The notes beneath the pieces were generated by a model that ran no database searches, was not told the origin of the DNA, and saw only the letters and a list, made by a program, of their open reading frames with translations. A DNA stretch of 6,237 nt, from the NCBI GenBank assembly GCA_035528435.1, contig DATKYN010000008.1, positions 1-6,237 on the forward strand. The letters are read 5' to 3'. The translations under genes were made by a program, and so were the position numbers. Below, piece after piece: positions 1 to 6,237 of this stretch (its first letter is position 1; every line of letters starts with the position of its first letter). This DNA comes from SG8-40 sp035528435. GTDB taxonomy: Bacteria; Pseudomonadota; Gammaproteobacteria; Burkholderiales; Eutrophovitaceae.

Positions 1-1484
1 GGCAGTACACGGTTACCAGTGTCAATCTTGCCGGCGATCTGGTGGCACCTGAGGAAGAGTTGAGAGAACTGATCCAGGTCGCTCCGGGCGAGGTGTTCTC
101 CCGGGAAGACCTGATCGAAACGACCAAGCTGATATCCGAACGCCTCGGGGACGAGGGGTACGCTTTCGCGGCAGTTAACGCTGTTCCGGAGCTTGACCGG
201 GAGAACAACGAAGTCGCGTTCACGTTATATATCGATCCCGGCCGGCGCGTTTATGTGCGGCGCATCAATATTTCGGGAAATTCAGAAACACGTGACGAGG
301 TCATCCGGCGTGAGCTACGCCAGCTTGAGAGCGCGTGGTACTCGACGAAGAAATTGAACCGGTCGCGCCAGCGCATCGACAAACTCGGATTCTTTTCCGA
401 GGTGCAGGTCGACACGCCTTCGGTGCCCGGCACCTCAGATCAGGTTGATGTGAATATCAAGGTGAGCGAGCGTTCCACCGGAAACCTTAACTTCGGAATC
501 GGGTATTCGACCACCGAGCGGGTCGTAGTGACGGCGTCTCTGGCTCAGCAGAACATTATGGGGACTGGTAACGCGCTGTCCTTTTCGATCAGCTCGGGCA
601 GTGTCAACCAGACTTACGCCCTGTCGTACAACAACCCGTATTACACAGACAATGGGGTCAGCAGGGGATTCGATCTTTACCGCCGCGATCTGGACTCGAC
701 GAGCCTTTCGGTTTCGCCGTTTACGACTAAAACGACTGGTGCCGGTATCCGTTTCGGAGTGCCAATTAGCGAATTCGATCGCATTAATTATGGATTCGCC
801 TACGAAAAGACAGACATCGGTGTTTTCCCCGAGAGTCCGCAGCGTTACATCGATTTTGTAAACGAATTTGGCGACATTACGGATGCCTATCCATTTACGG
901 TCGGTTGGGCTCGCGACAAACGCGACAGTGTCATCTATACGACGTCGGGCACCATTCAGCGGCTCAATGGCGAAGTGAGTGTCCCGTTGGGTGAGTTAAC
1001 CTACTACCGGTTGACTTACCGCCTTCAATGGTATTATGCAATGGCAAAAAATCTGACACTGCTTACGGAAGGCAGGGTTGGTTACGCTGACGGTTACGGT
1101 GATCAGTCCTTGCCCTTCTACAAGAACTTCTATGCTGGCGGTGTCAATACGGTCAGAGGTTATGCCACAGCAACGTTGGGTCCGAAAGACGTAAATGGCG
1201 ATGCATTGGGTGGGTCGCGACAGGTTATCGGAACGATGGAATTGTTGTTCCCTGTTCCCGGCCTGAAGGGTGATAAGTCCGCCCGGCTCGCATGGTTTGT
1301 GGATGGCGGCATGGTAGGTGAAGATTACGACTATATATTCTCGGAGATGAGGTATTCAACCGGCCTTGCCTTTAGCTGGTTTTCGCCGGTTGGGCCGCTT
1401 CGCCTGAACTTTGCTTATCCACTTAATGATCAGCCGGAAGATGATACGGAGCGGATCCAGTTCACACTTGGTAACGTTTTCTGA
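1..1484 (+). CDS. bamA: Outer membrane protein assembly factor BamA, 5'-truncated by the window edge
   Basis: BamA is the central outer-membrane subunit of the BAM complex, which folds and inserts beta-barrel proteins. The frame is open from base 3, so the GTG at 42 is an internal valine and the true start lies upstream; 493 residues are visible. In that numbering, residues 1-80 are most of POTRA 4 (LGDEGYAF motif) and about 81-155 are POTRA 5 (VYVRRINISGNSETRDEV, then LGFFSEV). The rest is the 16-strand Omp85 barrel, opening with GNLNFGIGYS. The loop-6 signature is VRGY (bases 1152-1163) in the context NFYAGGVNTVRGY. The chain ends in the phenylalanine expected of a barrel beta-signal (FTLGNVF). 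Against E. coli BamA from memory, loops 4, 6 and 7 are clearly shorter and no cysteine is visible. It is followed after 55 nt by the gene for its supplier chaperone Skp. Family identity is secure; only the N-terminal third is missing from view. Confidence 0.97.
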   Translation, partial: QYTVTSVNLAGDLVAPEEELRELIQVAPGEVFSREDLIETTKLISERLGDEGYAFAAVNAVPELDRENNEVAFTLYIDPGRRVYVRRINISGNSETRDEVIRRELRQLESAWYSTKKLNRSRQRIDKLGFFSEVQVDTPSVPGTSDQVDVNIKVSERSTGNLNFGIGYSTTERVVVTASLAQQNIMGTGNALSFSISSGSVNQTYALSYNNPYYTDNGVSRGFDLYRRDLDSTSLSVSPFTTKTTGAGIRFGVPISEFDRINYGFAYEKTDIGVFPESPQRYIDFVNEFGDITDAYPFTVGWARDKRDSVIYTTSGTIQRLNGEVSVPLGELTYYRLTYRLQWYYAMAKNLTLLTEGRVGYADGYGDQSLPFYKNFYAGGVNTVRGYATATLGPKDVNGDALGGSRQVIGTMELLFPVPGLKGDKSARLAWFVDGGMVGEDYDYIFSEMRYSTGLAFSWFSPVGPLRLNFAYPLNDQPEDDTERIQFTLGNVF

Positions 1485-1524
1485 TTCTGAAGTTTGGCAA
1501 ATTCCCGGACCCGAACATATGCTT

Positions 1525-1530
1525 AAGGAG
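1525..1530 (+). promoter_or_regulatory. Shine-Dalgarno site of ompH
   Basis: AAGGAG lies 9 nt before the GTG at 1540 and is the clearest ribosome binding site in the window. It decides the ompH start. The in-frame ATG at 1519 precedes it and has no purine-rich stretch upstream, and the open frame further upstream (to 1411) runs inside bamA. Starting at 1540 also places a short basic residue and hydrophobic core exactly as a signal peptide needs. Confidence 0.8.
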
Positions 1531-1539
1531 ACATCGATA

Positions 1540-2037
1540 GTGAGAACAGTGTTGCTGGCAGTTGCGACTTTCTTGATGTTCATGAATGGATCTGTGGCGG
1601 TTGCGCAGGAAATCAAGATTGGTTTTGTTAGTACGGAGAGGGTGTTCCGCGAAGCTGCTCCCGCCGTAAGGGCCTTGCAGAAACTGGAGAAGGAGTTCGC
1701 GCCGCGTGAAGCCGAGATCAAAAAGGTCGGCGAGGAGGCGAGGACCATCCAGGTGCAACTTGAAAAAGAAGGCATGACGATGAGCGCGTCGCAGCGCCGT
1801 GATCGAGAGACGGAACTCGGGCGATTGTCACGTGAGCGCCAAAGGCTTGAGCGGGAGTTTCGTGAAGAGCTGAATCTTCGAAAAAATGAAGAGCTCGCAG
1901 CGGTTTTGCAGAGCGCTAACAAGGTGATCAAGGAGATTGCCGAGAATGAAAAGTACGACCTGATTTTGCAGGAAGCTGTCTACCGCAGCCCTCGAGTGGA
2001 CATTACCGAGAAGGTGATAAAAGCGCTTGGCGAGTAG
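1540..2037 (+). CDS. ompH: Periplasmic chaperone Skp/OmpH
   Basis: Skp is a trimeric periplasmic chaperone that holds unfolded outer-membrane proteins between Sec export and the BAM complex. With the GTG start the precursor has 165 residues, close to E. coli Skp (161). Residues 1-22 form a signal peptide: Arg2, a hydrophobic core (VLLAVATFLMFM) and a signal peptidase I site AVA before Gln23-Glu24. The mature part begins with the family strand IKIGFVSTERVF. A long, highly charged region rich in Glu, Arg and Lys (about residues 45-130) follows and forms the coiled-coil tentacles. It closes with the OmpH C-terminal pattern YDLILQEAVYRSPRVDIT. Mature acidic and basic residues balance (about 29 each), unlike the strongly basic E. 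coli protein. The gene lies between bamA and lpxD, as in many proteobacteria. An ATG at 1519 is a possible but less likely start. Confidence 0.95.
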   Translation: MRTVLLAVATFLMFMNGSVAVAQEIKIGFVSTERVFREAAPAVRALQKLEKEFAPREAEIKKVGEEARTIQVQLEKEGMTMSASQRRDRETELGRLSRERQRLEREFREELNLRKNEELAAVLQSANKVIKEIAENEKYDLILQEAVYRSPRVDITEKVIKALGE

Positions 2038-2097
2038 TACGAAGCAATTGTCCAACGGGTGCATTACACGGCCGGGTTGTTTCCAGGCGCAGTCAAA

Positions 2098-3144
2098 ATG
2101 ACCGATGGACCGTGTGGGTCTTATTCACTTTTCGAGATAGCAACCAGGTTTGGCGGCGAGATCAGCGGCGATGCCTCGACACCTGTCTCGCGTATGGCTC
2201 CACTGAATTCGGCGCAGTCGGGCGATATCACTTTTGTCACCAACGCGCGATATCAGAAAGATCTGGAACGCACCTGTGCCAGCGCGGTGATTGTCGGGCG
2301 GGATCTCGCCACCGCGACCGATATCCCCCGCATCGTCTGCGACAACCCCTACGCGTACTACGCCAGGGTATGCGCGTTGCTTAATCCCCGGAGCGATTAC
2401 CTGACAGGTGTGCATGAGCAGGCCAGTGTTGCGGAGACTGCGTGCCTGGCAGAAAACGTCAGCATTGGTCCGGGCGCTGTCATTGATGACGGGGCCGATA
2501 TCGGCGCCGGCGTGCGGATCGGAGCGGGCAGTTATGTTGGTCGGCAGGCGCGAATCGGTGCAGGAACACTGATCCATGCCAACGTCACCATTTACGATAA
2601 ATGCTGCATCGGTGAACGCGGTATTGTGCATTCAGGAGCGGTCGTCGGCGCCGACGGATTTGGCATGGCGATGGATGAGGGACGCTGGTTGAAGATTCCC
2701 CAAATCGGACGCGTGGTGATTGGCGCTGACGTGGAGATTGGTGCCAATACGACAATTGACCGCGGCGCGCTCGAGGACACCGTCATTGAAGATGACGTAA
2801 AGATGGACAACCAGATCCAGATTGGGCACAACTGCCATATCGGTGCACACACCGCCATTGCCGGATGTGTTGGCGTGGCTGGAAGTGCGCGAATCGGTCG
2901 TTACTGCCGGATCGGTGGTGGCGCAATGATTCACGGCCATATCGAGATTGTCGACAATGTCGAGGTCTCCGCCGGGACCCTGGTTCCTAAATCCATTCAC
3001 AAGGCCGGGAAGTACACAGGCATTTTCCCGATGATCGAGCATCAGGAGTGGTCAAGGAATGCCTCCCTGATCCGCCATCTGAAGGACCTGCGCGACCGTA
3101 TTCGGATTCTGGAGAATGAAAGTAAGGGGCATCGAAGAAAATGA
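2098..3144 (+). CDS. lpxD: UDP-3-O-(3-hydroxyacyl)glucosamine N-acyltransferase LpxD
   Basis: LpxD catalyses the third step of lipid A synthesis in the cytoplasm: it moves a 3-hydroxyacyl chain from acyl carrier protein to the 2-amino group of UDP-3-O-acyl-glucosamine. The protein has 348 residues (E. coli 341). An N-terminal uridine-binding domain (about 1-100, with SGDITFVTNARY) precedes a left-handed beta-helix of hexapeptide repeats (about 110-290, e.g. AVIDDGADIGAGVRIGAG). A charged C-terminal helix (LKDLRDRIRILENE) follows. The catalytic histidine is His244 in QIGHNCHIG, matching E. coli His239; His281 in HGHIEI matches His276. The ATG at 2098 gives the usual family N-terminus and has a weak AGG 10 nt upstream. 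A GTG at 2059 would add 13 unconserved residues and has no ribosome site. The protein is unusually cysteine-rich, with about ten, including a Cys-Cys pair in the helix region. The stop codon precedes fabZ by 28 nt. Confidence 0.97.
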   Translation: MTDGPCGSYSLFEIATRFGGEISGDASTPVSRMAPLNSAQSGDITFVTNARYQKDLERTCASAVIVGRDLATATDIPRIVCDNPYAYYARVCALLNPRSDYLTGVHEQASVAETACLAENVSIGPGAVIDDGADIGAGVRIGAGSYVGRQARIGAGTLIHANVTIYDKCCIGERGIVHSGAVVGADGFGMAMDEGRWLKIPQIGRVVIGADVEIGANTTIDRGALEDTVIEDDVKMDNQIQIGHNCHIGAHTAIAGCVGVAGSARIGRYCRIGGGAMIHGHIEIVDNVEVSAGTLVPKSIHKAGKYTGIFPMIEHQEWSRNASLIRHLKDLRDRIRILENESKGHRRK

Positions 3145-3172
3145 ACAGACAATTCAGAACTGGGAAAGCCTG

Positions 3173-3622
3173 ATGGCAGACGACACGATGGACATTCAGG
3201 AAGTCATGCGCTTGCTTCCGCACCGATACCCGTTTTTGCTGATTGATCGTGTGCTTTCTTGCGATCCGGGAAAAGAGCTTGTCGCGCTGAAAAACGTGAC
3301 GATGAACGAACCGTACTTCAATGGTCATTTCCCGAACTATGCGGTGATGCCAGGTGTGCTGATCGTCGAGGCAATGGCGCAGGCGTCTGCCTTGCTGGCA
3401 TTCAAGACTTTTGACATCACCCGGGATGACAATAATGTTTTCTATTTCGTGGGAATCGACGATGCGCGATTCAAGAGACCGGTTACACCCGGCGATCAAC
3501 TGATCATCAAAGCGCAGATCGTGCGCAACATTCGCGGAATCTGGAAGTTCAGTGGTCAGGCATACGTGGGTGAGAAGTTGGTGTCAGAAGCAAAGCTGAT
3601 GTGCACCATGAGAAACGTATGA
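3173..3622 (+). CDS. fabZ: 3-hydroxyacyl-[acyl-carrier-protein] dehydratase FabZ
   Basis: FabZ removes water from 3-hydroxyacyl-ACP to give trans-2-enoyl-ACP in type II fatty-acid elongation. It draws on the same 3-hydroxyacyl-ACP pool as LpxA and LpxD, which is why it sits among lipid A genes. From the ATG at 3173 it has 149 residues (E. coli 151) and a single hot-dog domain. LLPHRYPFLLIDRV opens the fold. The catalytic pair is His52 in NGHFPNYAVMPG and Glu66 in VLIVEAMAQA, equivalent to E. coli His54 and Glu68. GIDDARFKRPVTPGDQL is the other family signature. The start is less certain than the identity: an ATG at 3116 would overlap lpxD by 29 nt, and one at 3188 (MDIQEVM) also fits short family members. 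The stop overlaps the lpxA start by 4 nt (ATGA), so the two are probably translated in coupling. Confidence 0.97.
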   Translation: MADDTMDIQEVMRLLPHRYPFLLIDRVLSCDPGKELVALKNVTMNEPYFNGHFPNYAVMPGVLIVEAMAQASALLAFKTFDITRDDNNVFYFVGIDDARFKRPVTPGDQLIIKAQIVRNIRGIWKFSGQAYVGEKLVSEAKLMCTMRNV

Positions 3623-4392
3623 TTCACGAAACTGCAATCGTTCATCCAGCTGCAAAGCTTGCCGACGATGTGCAGATCGGGCCGTATTCGATCGTCGGTG
3701 AGCATGTCGAGATCGCTGAGGGCACCACACTTGGTGCACACGTAGTGATCAGCGGCCATACATCGATCGGACGCCGCAATCGCGTATTTCACCATGTATC
3801 CCTGGGCGAAGAACCGCAGGACAAGAAGTATGACGGCGAGCCGACCCGTCTCGAGATCGGCGATGACAATGTTATTCGGGAGTTCTGTACCTTTAACGTC
3901 GGGACCGCGCAGGATCTTGGTTATACGCGCCTCGGTGACAGAAACTGGATCATGGCGTATGTGCATCTCGCGCACGATTGTGTGGTGGGTAATGACACGA
4001 TTCTCGCGAACTGCGTTCAACTCGCCGGGCATGTCGAAATCAGGGATTTCGCCATACTTGGCGGCTTCACCGGAGTGCACCAGTTCTGCAGAGTCGGGGC
4101 ACACGCGATTACCGGAGTTGGTTCGGTGGTGCTGGCGGATGTTCCGCCTTTTGTCATTGCCATGGGAAATACCGCTGTCCCCCACGGGATCAACAGCGAG
4201 GGATTGAAGCGCCGTGGGTTTTCACCGGGCGTCATAGCCGAAATTCGCCGCGCCTATAAGACTTTGTATCGAGCCGGGTTGAAGCTCGAAGATGCGCGCC
4301 GGGTCATCGCGCAACAGGTGGAGAGGTGTCCGGAACTGGGATTGCTGTCCGGGTTTCTCGAATCGACCTCGCAGCGAAGCATTATTCGCTGA
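3619..4392 (+). CDS. lpxA: Acyl-ACP:UDP-N-acetylglucosamine O-acyltransferase LpxA
   Basis: LpxA makes the first, reversible step of lipid A synthesis: transfer of a 3-hydroxyacyl chain from ACP to the 3-OH of UDP-GlcNAc in the cytoplasm. It has 257 residues (E. coli 262). A left-handed beta-helix of hexapeptide repeats covers about 1-185. The C-terminal helical domain begins near GINSEGLKRRGFS and ends in the family's terminal IIR. The catalytic base is His119 in HLAHDC (E. coli His125). His116, His138 in LAGHVEI and His154 in VHQFC match E. coli His122, His144 and His160. REFCTFNVGT replaces E. coli RESVTIHRGT and resembles beta/gamma homologues. Position 167 is Val where E. coli has the ruler Gly173, which suggests a chain shorter than C14. 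The ATG at 3619 inside the fabZ stop (ATGA) gives the normal N-terminus MIHETAIVHP; a GTG at 3601 is less likely. Confidence 0.98.
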   Translation: MIHETAIVHPAAKLADDVQIGPYSIVGEHVEIAEGTTLGAHVVISGHTSIGRRNRVFHHVSLGEEPQDKKYDGEPTRLEIGDDNVIREFCTFNVGTAQDLGYTRLGDRNWIMAYVHLAHDCVVGNDTILANCVQLAGHVEIRDFAILGGFTGVHQFCRVGAHAITGVGSVVLADVPPFVIAMGNTAVPHGINSEGLKRRGFSPGVIAEIRRAYKTLYRAGLKLEDARRVIAQQVERCPELGLLSGFLESTSQRSIIR

Positions 4393-4398
4393 CATTGC

Positions 4399-5574
4399 GT
4401 GAACAAGCCTGACTCACGGGAGCTGCGTGTCGCCATGCTGGCCGGCGAGGCATCGGGCGACTTGCTTGGCACGCACTTGCTGCAGGCTCTCAAGGCGCGT
4501 TTCCCGCGCCTTCGTGCATTTGGTATCGGCGGGCCGAAAATGCAGGCAGCGGGGCTGGATGTCTGGTACCCGATGGAGCAATTGGCCGTGCGCGGCTATG
4601 TGGAAGTCGTACGCAGTTTGCCAAAGCTATTGCGTCTGCGGCGCGAGTTCAGGCGGCGATTGCTGCGGGAGCGCCCCGATGTCTTTATTGGAATTGATGC
4701 GCCTGATTTCAACCTTGCGCTGGAGCGAAAGCTCAAATCCGCCGGCATCACCACGATCCACTACGTTAGCCCGTCGATCTGGGCCTGGCGTGGCGAGCGT
4801 ATTCACAAGATCAAGCGGGCAGTGGACAAGGTGCTCGCCTTGTTTCCTTTCGAAGTTCCAATCTATGAGCGGGCCGGCATCCCTGTGGCTTACGTCGGCC
4901 ATCCACTTGCTGACGAATTTCCCCTGCACCCCGATCATCGCGGAACTCGCGAGCAGTTGAAGATCCCGCCGGGGAGCAGCGTAGTCGCTCTGCTGCCAGG
5001 AAGCCGCCAAAGCGAGGTCAGGCAAATGTCCGAGCTGATGATCGCGACGGCGCTTCGGATTCGCGAGCAGATTCCGGATGTGCATTTTCTGGTCCCGCTG
5101 GTGAGCCGGGAAACCAGATTGATTTTTGAGGGGGCGCTATATCGCCGGGGTGCGGAGAATCTGCCGTTGACGGTTCTGTTCGGGCATGCGCACGAAGCGA
5201 TGATCGCGGCGGACACGGCGCTGGTCGCCTCGGGCACAGCCACTCTTGAGGCGGCTTTGTTGAAGTGCGCGATGGTTATTACCTACACCATGCCGGCAGC
5301 ATCGGCGTGGATCATGCGGCGCAAGGCCTACCTGCCGTATGTCGGATTGCCGAACATCATCGCCGGCGAATTCATAGTCCCGGAGTTGTTACAAGAGGAC
5401 GCGCTCCCGGAAAATCTTGCCCAGGCGGTTTGCAATCTGCTCCGCAATCCGCGTCTGCGTGCCCAACTGCAAGAGCGGTTTCAATCGATGCACACGGAGT
5501 TACGCCAGGGCACGGCTGAGCGAGCCGTCGATGCGATTGTTCCGCTATTAGGCGCGCCAGCGAGCAGATCGTGA
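4399..5574 (+). CDS. lpxB: Lipid A disaccharide synthase LpxB
   Basis: LpxB, a family GT19 glycosyltransferase at the inner face of the cytoplasmic membrane, joins UDP-2,3-diacylglucosamine to 2,3-diacylglucosamine-1-phosphate (lipid X). The product is the beta-1,6-linked lipid A disaccharide, with release of UDP. The protein has 391 residues (E. coli 382). Visible motifs are GEASGDLLG (16-24), GIDAPDFN with the essential aspartate Asp100 (E. coli Asp98), and HYVSPSIWAW (121-130). LLPGSRQSEV carries Arg203 (E. coli Arg201), and ASGTATLEA (about 277-285) lies in the nucleotide-binding half. The GTG start is 6 nt after the lpxA stop. It has no clear ribosome site of its own, so translation probably depends on ribosomes leaving lpxA. 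The next in-frame candidate would cut into the GEASGD region. LpxH, needed to make lipid X, is not in the window. Confidence 0.97.
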   Translation: MNKPDSRELRVAMLAGEASGDLLGTHLLQALKARFPRLRAFGIGGPKMQAAGLDVWYPMEQLAVRGYVEVVRSLPKLLRLRREFRRRLLRERPDVFIGIDAPDFNLALERKLKSAGITTIHYVSPSIWAWRGERIHKIKRAVDKVLALFPFEVPIYERAGIPVAYVGHPLADEFPLHPDHRGTREQLKIPPGSSVVALLPGSRQSEVRQMSELMIATALRIREQIPDVHFLVPLVSRETRLIFEGALYRRGAENLPLTVLFGHAHEAMIAADTALVASGTATLEAALLKCAMVITYTMPAASAWIMRRKAYLPYVGLPNIIAGEFIVPELLQEDALPENLAQAVCNLLRNPRLRAQLQERFQSMHTELRQGTAERAVDAIVPLLGAPASRS

Positions 5575-6170
5575 CGGGCATCGGGGAAATGGTTTGCGGC
5601 GTTGACGAGGCAGGCCGCGGACCACTGGCAGGCGCGGTGTTTGCGGGCTGCGTCGTGCTTGATCCGGCACGCCCGATCATCGGGCTGGCCGACTCAAAGA
5701 AGCTTTCCGCGCGCAAGCGCGAGGAGCTTGCCGTGGTAATCAAGGCTCAAGCTCTGGCGTGGTCGGTCGCCTTCGCCAGCGTGGAAGAGGTGGATCGCCT
5801 GAACATTCTATGGGCAAGCATGCTGGCGATGAAACGCGCGGTCGAGACACTGGGAATCGTCCCCTCGAGCGTGCTGGTCGATGGCAATCGTTGTCCCGAT
5901 CTGCCTTACCCGGCCAAAGCCATTGTCAAGGGTGACGCGCTGGTGCCGGCAATTTCTGCAGCCTCCATTCTTGCCAAGGTTTCCCGGGATGCCCACATGC
6001 TGATGTTGCACGGGCAATACCCGGATTACGGTTTCGACCGGCACAAGGGATATCCCACAAAGGATCATTTAGAGGCGCTGAGAACACACGGTGCCAGTCC
6101 GGTTCACAGGCGCAGTTTTGCACCCGTGCGTGTTGTGGTGGGACCGGCGGAACCGGTTCCGGGGCCGTAA
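5571..6170 (+). CDS. rnhB: Ribonuclease HII
   Basis: RNase HII cuts the RNA strand of RNA-DNA hybrids and starts removal of single ribonucleotides misincorporated into DNA. It has 199 residues (E. coli 198). The DEDD metal site is complete: Asp12 and Glu13 in GVDEAGRGPLAG, Asp104 in LVDGN and Asp122 in VKGD. The GRG loop (15-17) and Tyr161 in HKGYPT, which recognise the ribose-phosphate-DNA junction in this family, are present. SAASILAKVSRD and RRSFAPV are further family signatures. A short Pro/Val-rich tail ends the protein. The GTG start overlaps the lpxB stop by 4 nt (GTGA), suggesting coupled translation; an ATG at 5589 would lose only six residues. It has no role in lipid A synthesis: its place after lpxB is the usual one in proteobacteria, often followed by dnaE or an RNA methyltransferase gene, neither of which is visible here. 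Confidence 0.98.
   Translation: MTGIGEMVCGVDEAGRGPLAGAVFAGCVVLDPARPIIGLADSKKLSARKREELAVVIKAQALAWSVAFASVEEVDRLNILWASMLAMKRAVETLGIVPSSVLVDGNRCPDLPYPAKAIVKGDALVPAISAASILAKVSRDAHMLMLHGQYPDYGFDRHKGYPTKDHLEALRTHGASPVHRRSFAPVRVVVGPAEPVPGP
6148..6161 (+). repeat. 14-bp perfect palindrome in the rnhB 3' end
   Basis: CGGAACCGGTTCCG reads the same on both strands and lies in the last codons of rnhB. In RNA it could form at most a five-pair stem with a CCGG loop. It may be a chance product of a GC-rich Pro/Val tail, or a site for a dimeric DNA-binding protein acting on the next gene. Its existence is directly seen; any function is a guess. Confidence 0.5.
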
Positions 6171-6189
6171 AGCCAGGCGGCCGGGCAAC

Positions 6190-6224
6190 AAGCCTGTGTA
6201 TAAGGCGCGGTGCCAGCCAGGCTT
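6190..6224 (+). repeat. Inverted repeat in the non-coding tail after rnhB
   Basis: AAGCCTG (6190-6196) is complementary to CAGGCTT (6218-6224), and between them GGC/GCC (6204-6206 and 6212-6214) could make an inner stem with a five-base loop. No T-run follows, so it is not a convincing intrinsic terminator. AGCCAGGC occurs twice (6171-6178 and 6215-6222), so AAGCCTG could pair with either side. The remaining bases of 6171-6237 show no reading frame, tRNA or promoter that I can support. Confidence 0.35.
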
Positions 6225-6237
6225 AGACATCTGCAGT

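Noticed and set aside
1494..1523. TTGGCA-N18-TATGCT, a sigma-70-like promoter before ompH
   Set aside because: The expected transcript start near 1530 would remove the Shine-Dalgarno at 1525-1530, so it could hardly serve ompH; probably a chance match.
1411..1539. 43-codon upstream extension of the ompH frame, overlapping bamA
   Set aside because: It is not hydrophobic or conserved in type, would bury the signal peptide inside the protein, and ignores the good ribosome site before GTG 1540.
1356..1931. 191-codon open frame on the minus strand opposite the bamA end and ompH
   Set aside because: It lies opposite two well-supported genes, has low-complexity Ser/Arg-rich content mirrored from the ompH coiled coil, and shows no recognisable domain or start site.
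3556..4185. 209-codon open frame on the minus strand opposite lpxA
   Set aside because: It is fully antisense to a highly conserved gene and shows no family motif; long antisense frames are common in GC-rich coding DNA.
2098..4392. Repeats within lpxD and lpxA that look like tandem duplication
   Set aside because: They are the hexapeptide coils of the left-handed beta-helix shared by both acyltransferases; the DNA is not duplicated.
6190..6224. Intrinsic terminator after rnhB
   Set aside because: The stem is weak and interrupted, and the bases after it (AGACATC) contain no run of T.

Overview
The window is a stretch of the conserved Gram-negative outer-membrane biogenesis cluster, in the order bamA (3' part), ompH/skp, lpxD, fabZ, lpxA, lpxB, rnhB. 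All genes lie on the + strand and are tightly packed. This order is typical of Beta- and Gammaproteobacteria. The moderately high GC, the frequent GTG starts (three of the six starts inside the window) and an LpxA that resembles beta/gamma forms more than the E. coli enzyme at several positions all fit such an organism. The sequence alone does not support a genus call.

Layout: 1-1484 is the C-terminal part of BamA (most of POTRA 4, POTRA 5 and the whole beta-barrel). 1540-2037 is the periplasmic chaperone Skp/OmpH, with a good Shine-Dalgarno before a GTG start. 2098-3144 is LpxD, 3173-3622 FabZ, 3619-4392 LpxA, 4399-5574 LpxB and 5571-6170 ribonuclease HII. Gaps are 55, 60, 28, -4, 6 and -4 nt, so fabZ/lpxA and lpxB/rnhB share ATGA and GTGA stop-start overlaps and are probably translationally coupled. 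The last 67 nt (6171-6237) hold no gene I can recognise, only short repeats able to form alternative hairpins.

How the genes work together: FabZ makes the unsaturated intermediate of fatty-acid synthesis and so competes with LpxA and LpxD for 3-hydroxyacyl-ACP. LpxA and LpxD put those acyl chains on UDP-GlcNAc, and LpxB joins two acylated glucosamines into the lipid A disaccharide. Skp chaperones unfolded outer-membrane proteins to the BAM machine, whose core is BamA. Lipid A and beta-barrel assembly, the two needs of an outer membrane, are thus encoded side by side. RnhB, which removes ribonucleotides from DNA, is a customary passenger at the end of the cluster.

I found no mobile element, CRISPR array, RNA gene or novel system. 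Catalytic residues I could place in LpxD, FabZ, LpxA, LpxB and RnhB are all present, and no gene is broken. The points worth a second look are modest: a valine at the acyl-chain ruler position of LpxA, a BamA barrel with shortened loops and no loop-6 cysteines, a charge-balanced Skp, a weak sigma-E-like site before ompH, and small palindromes around the end of rnhB.
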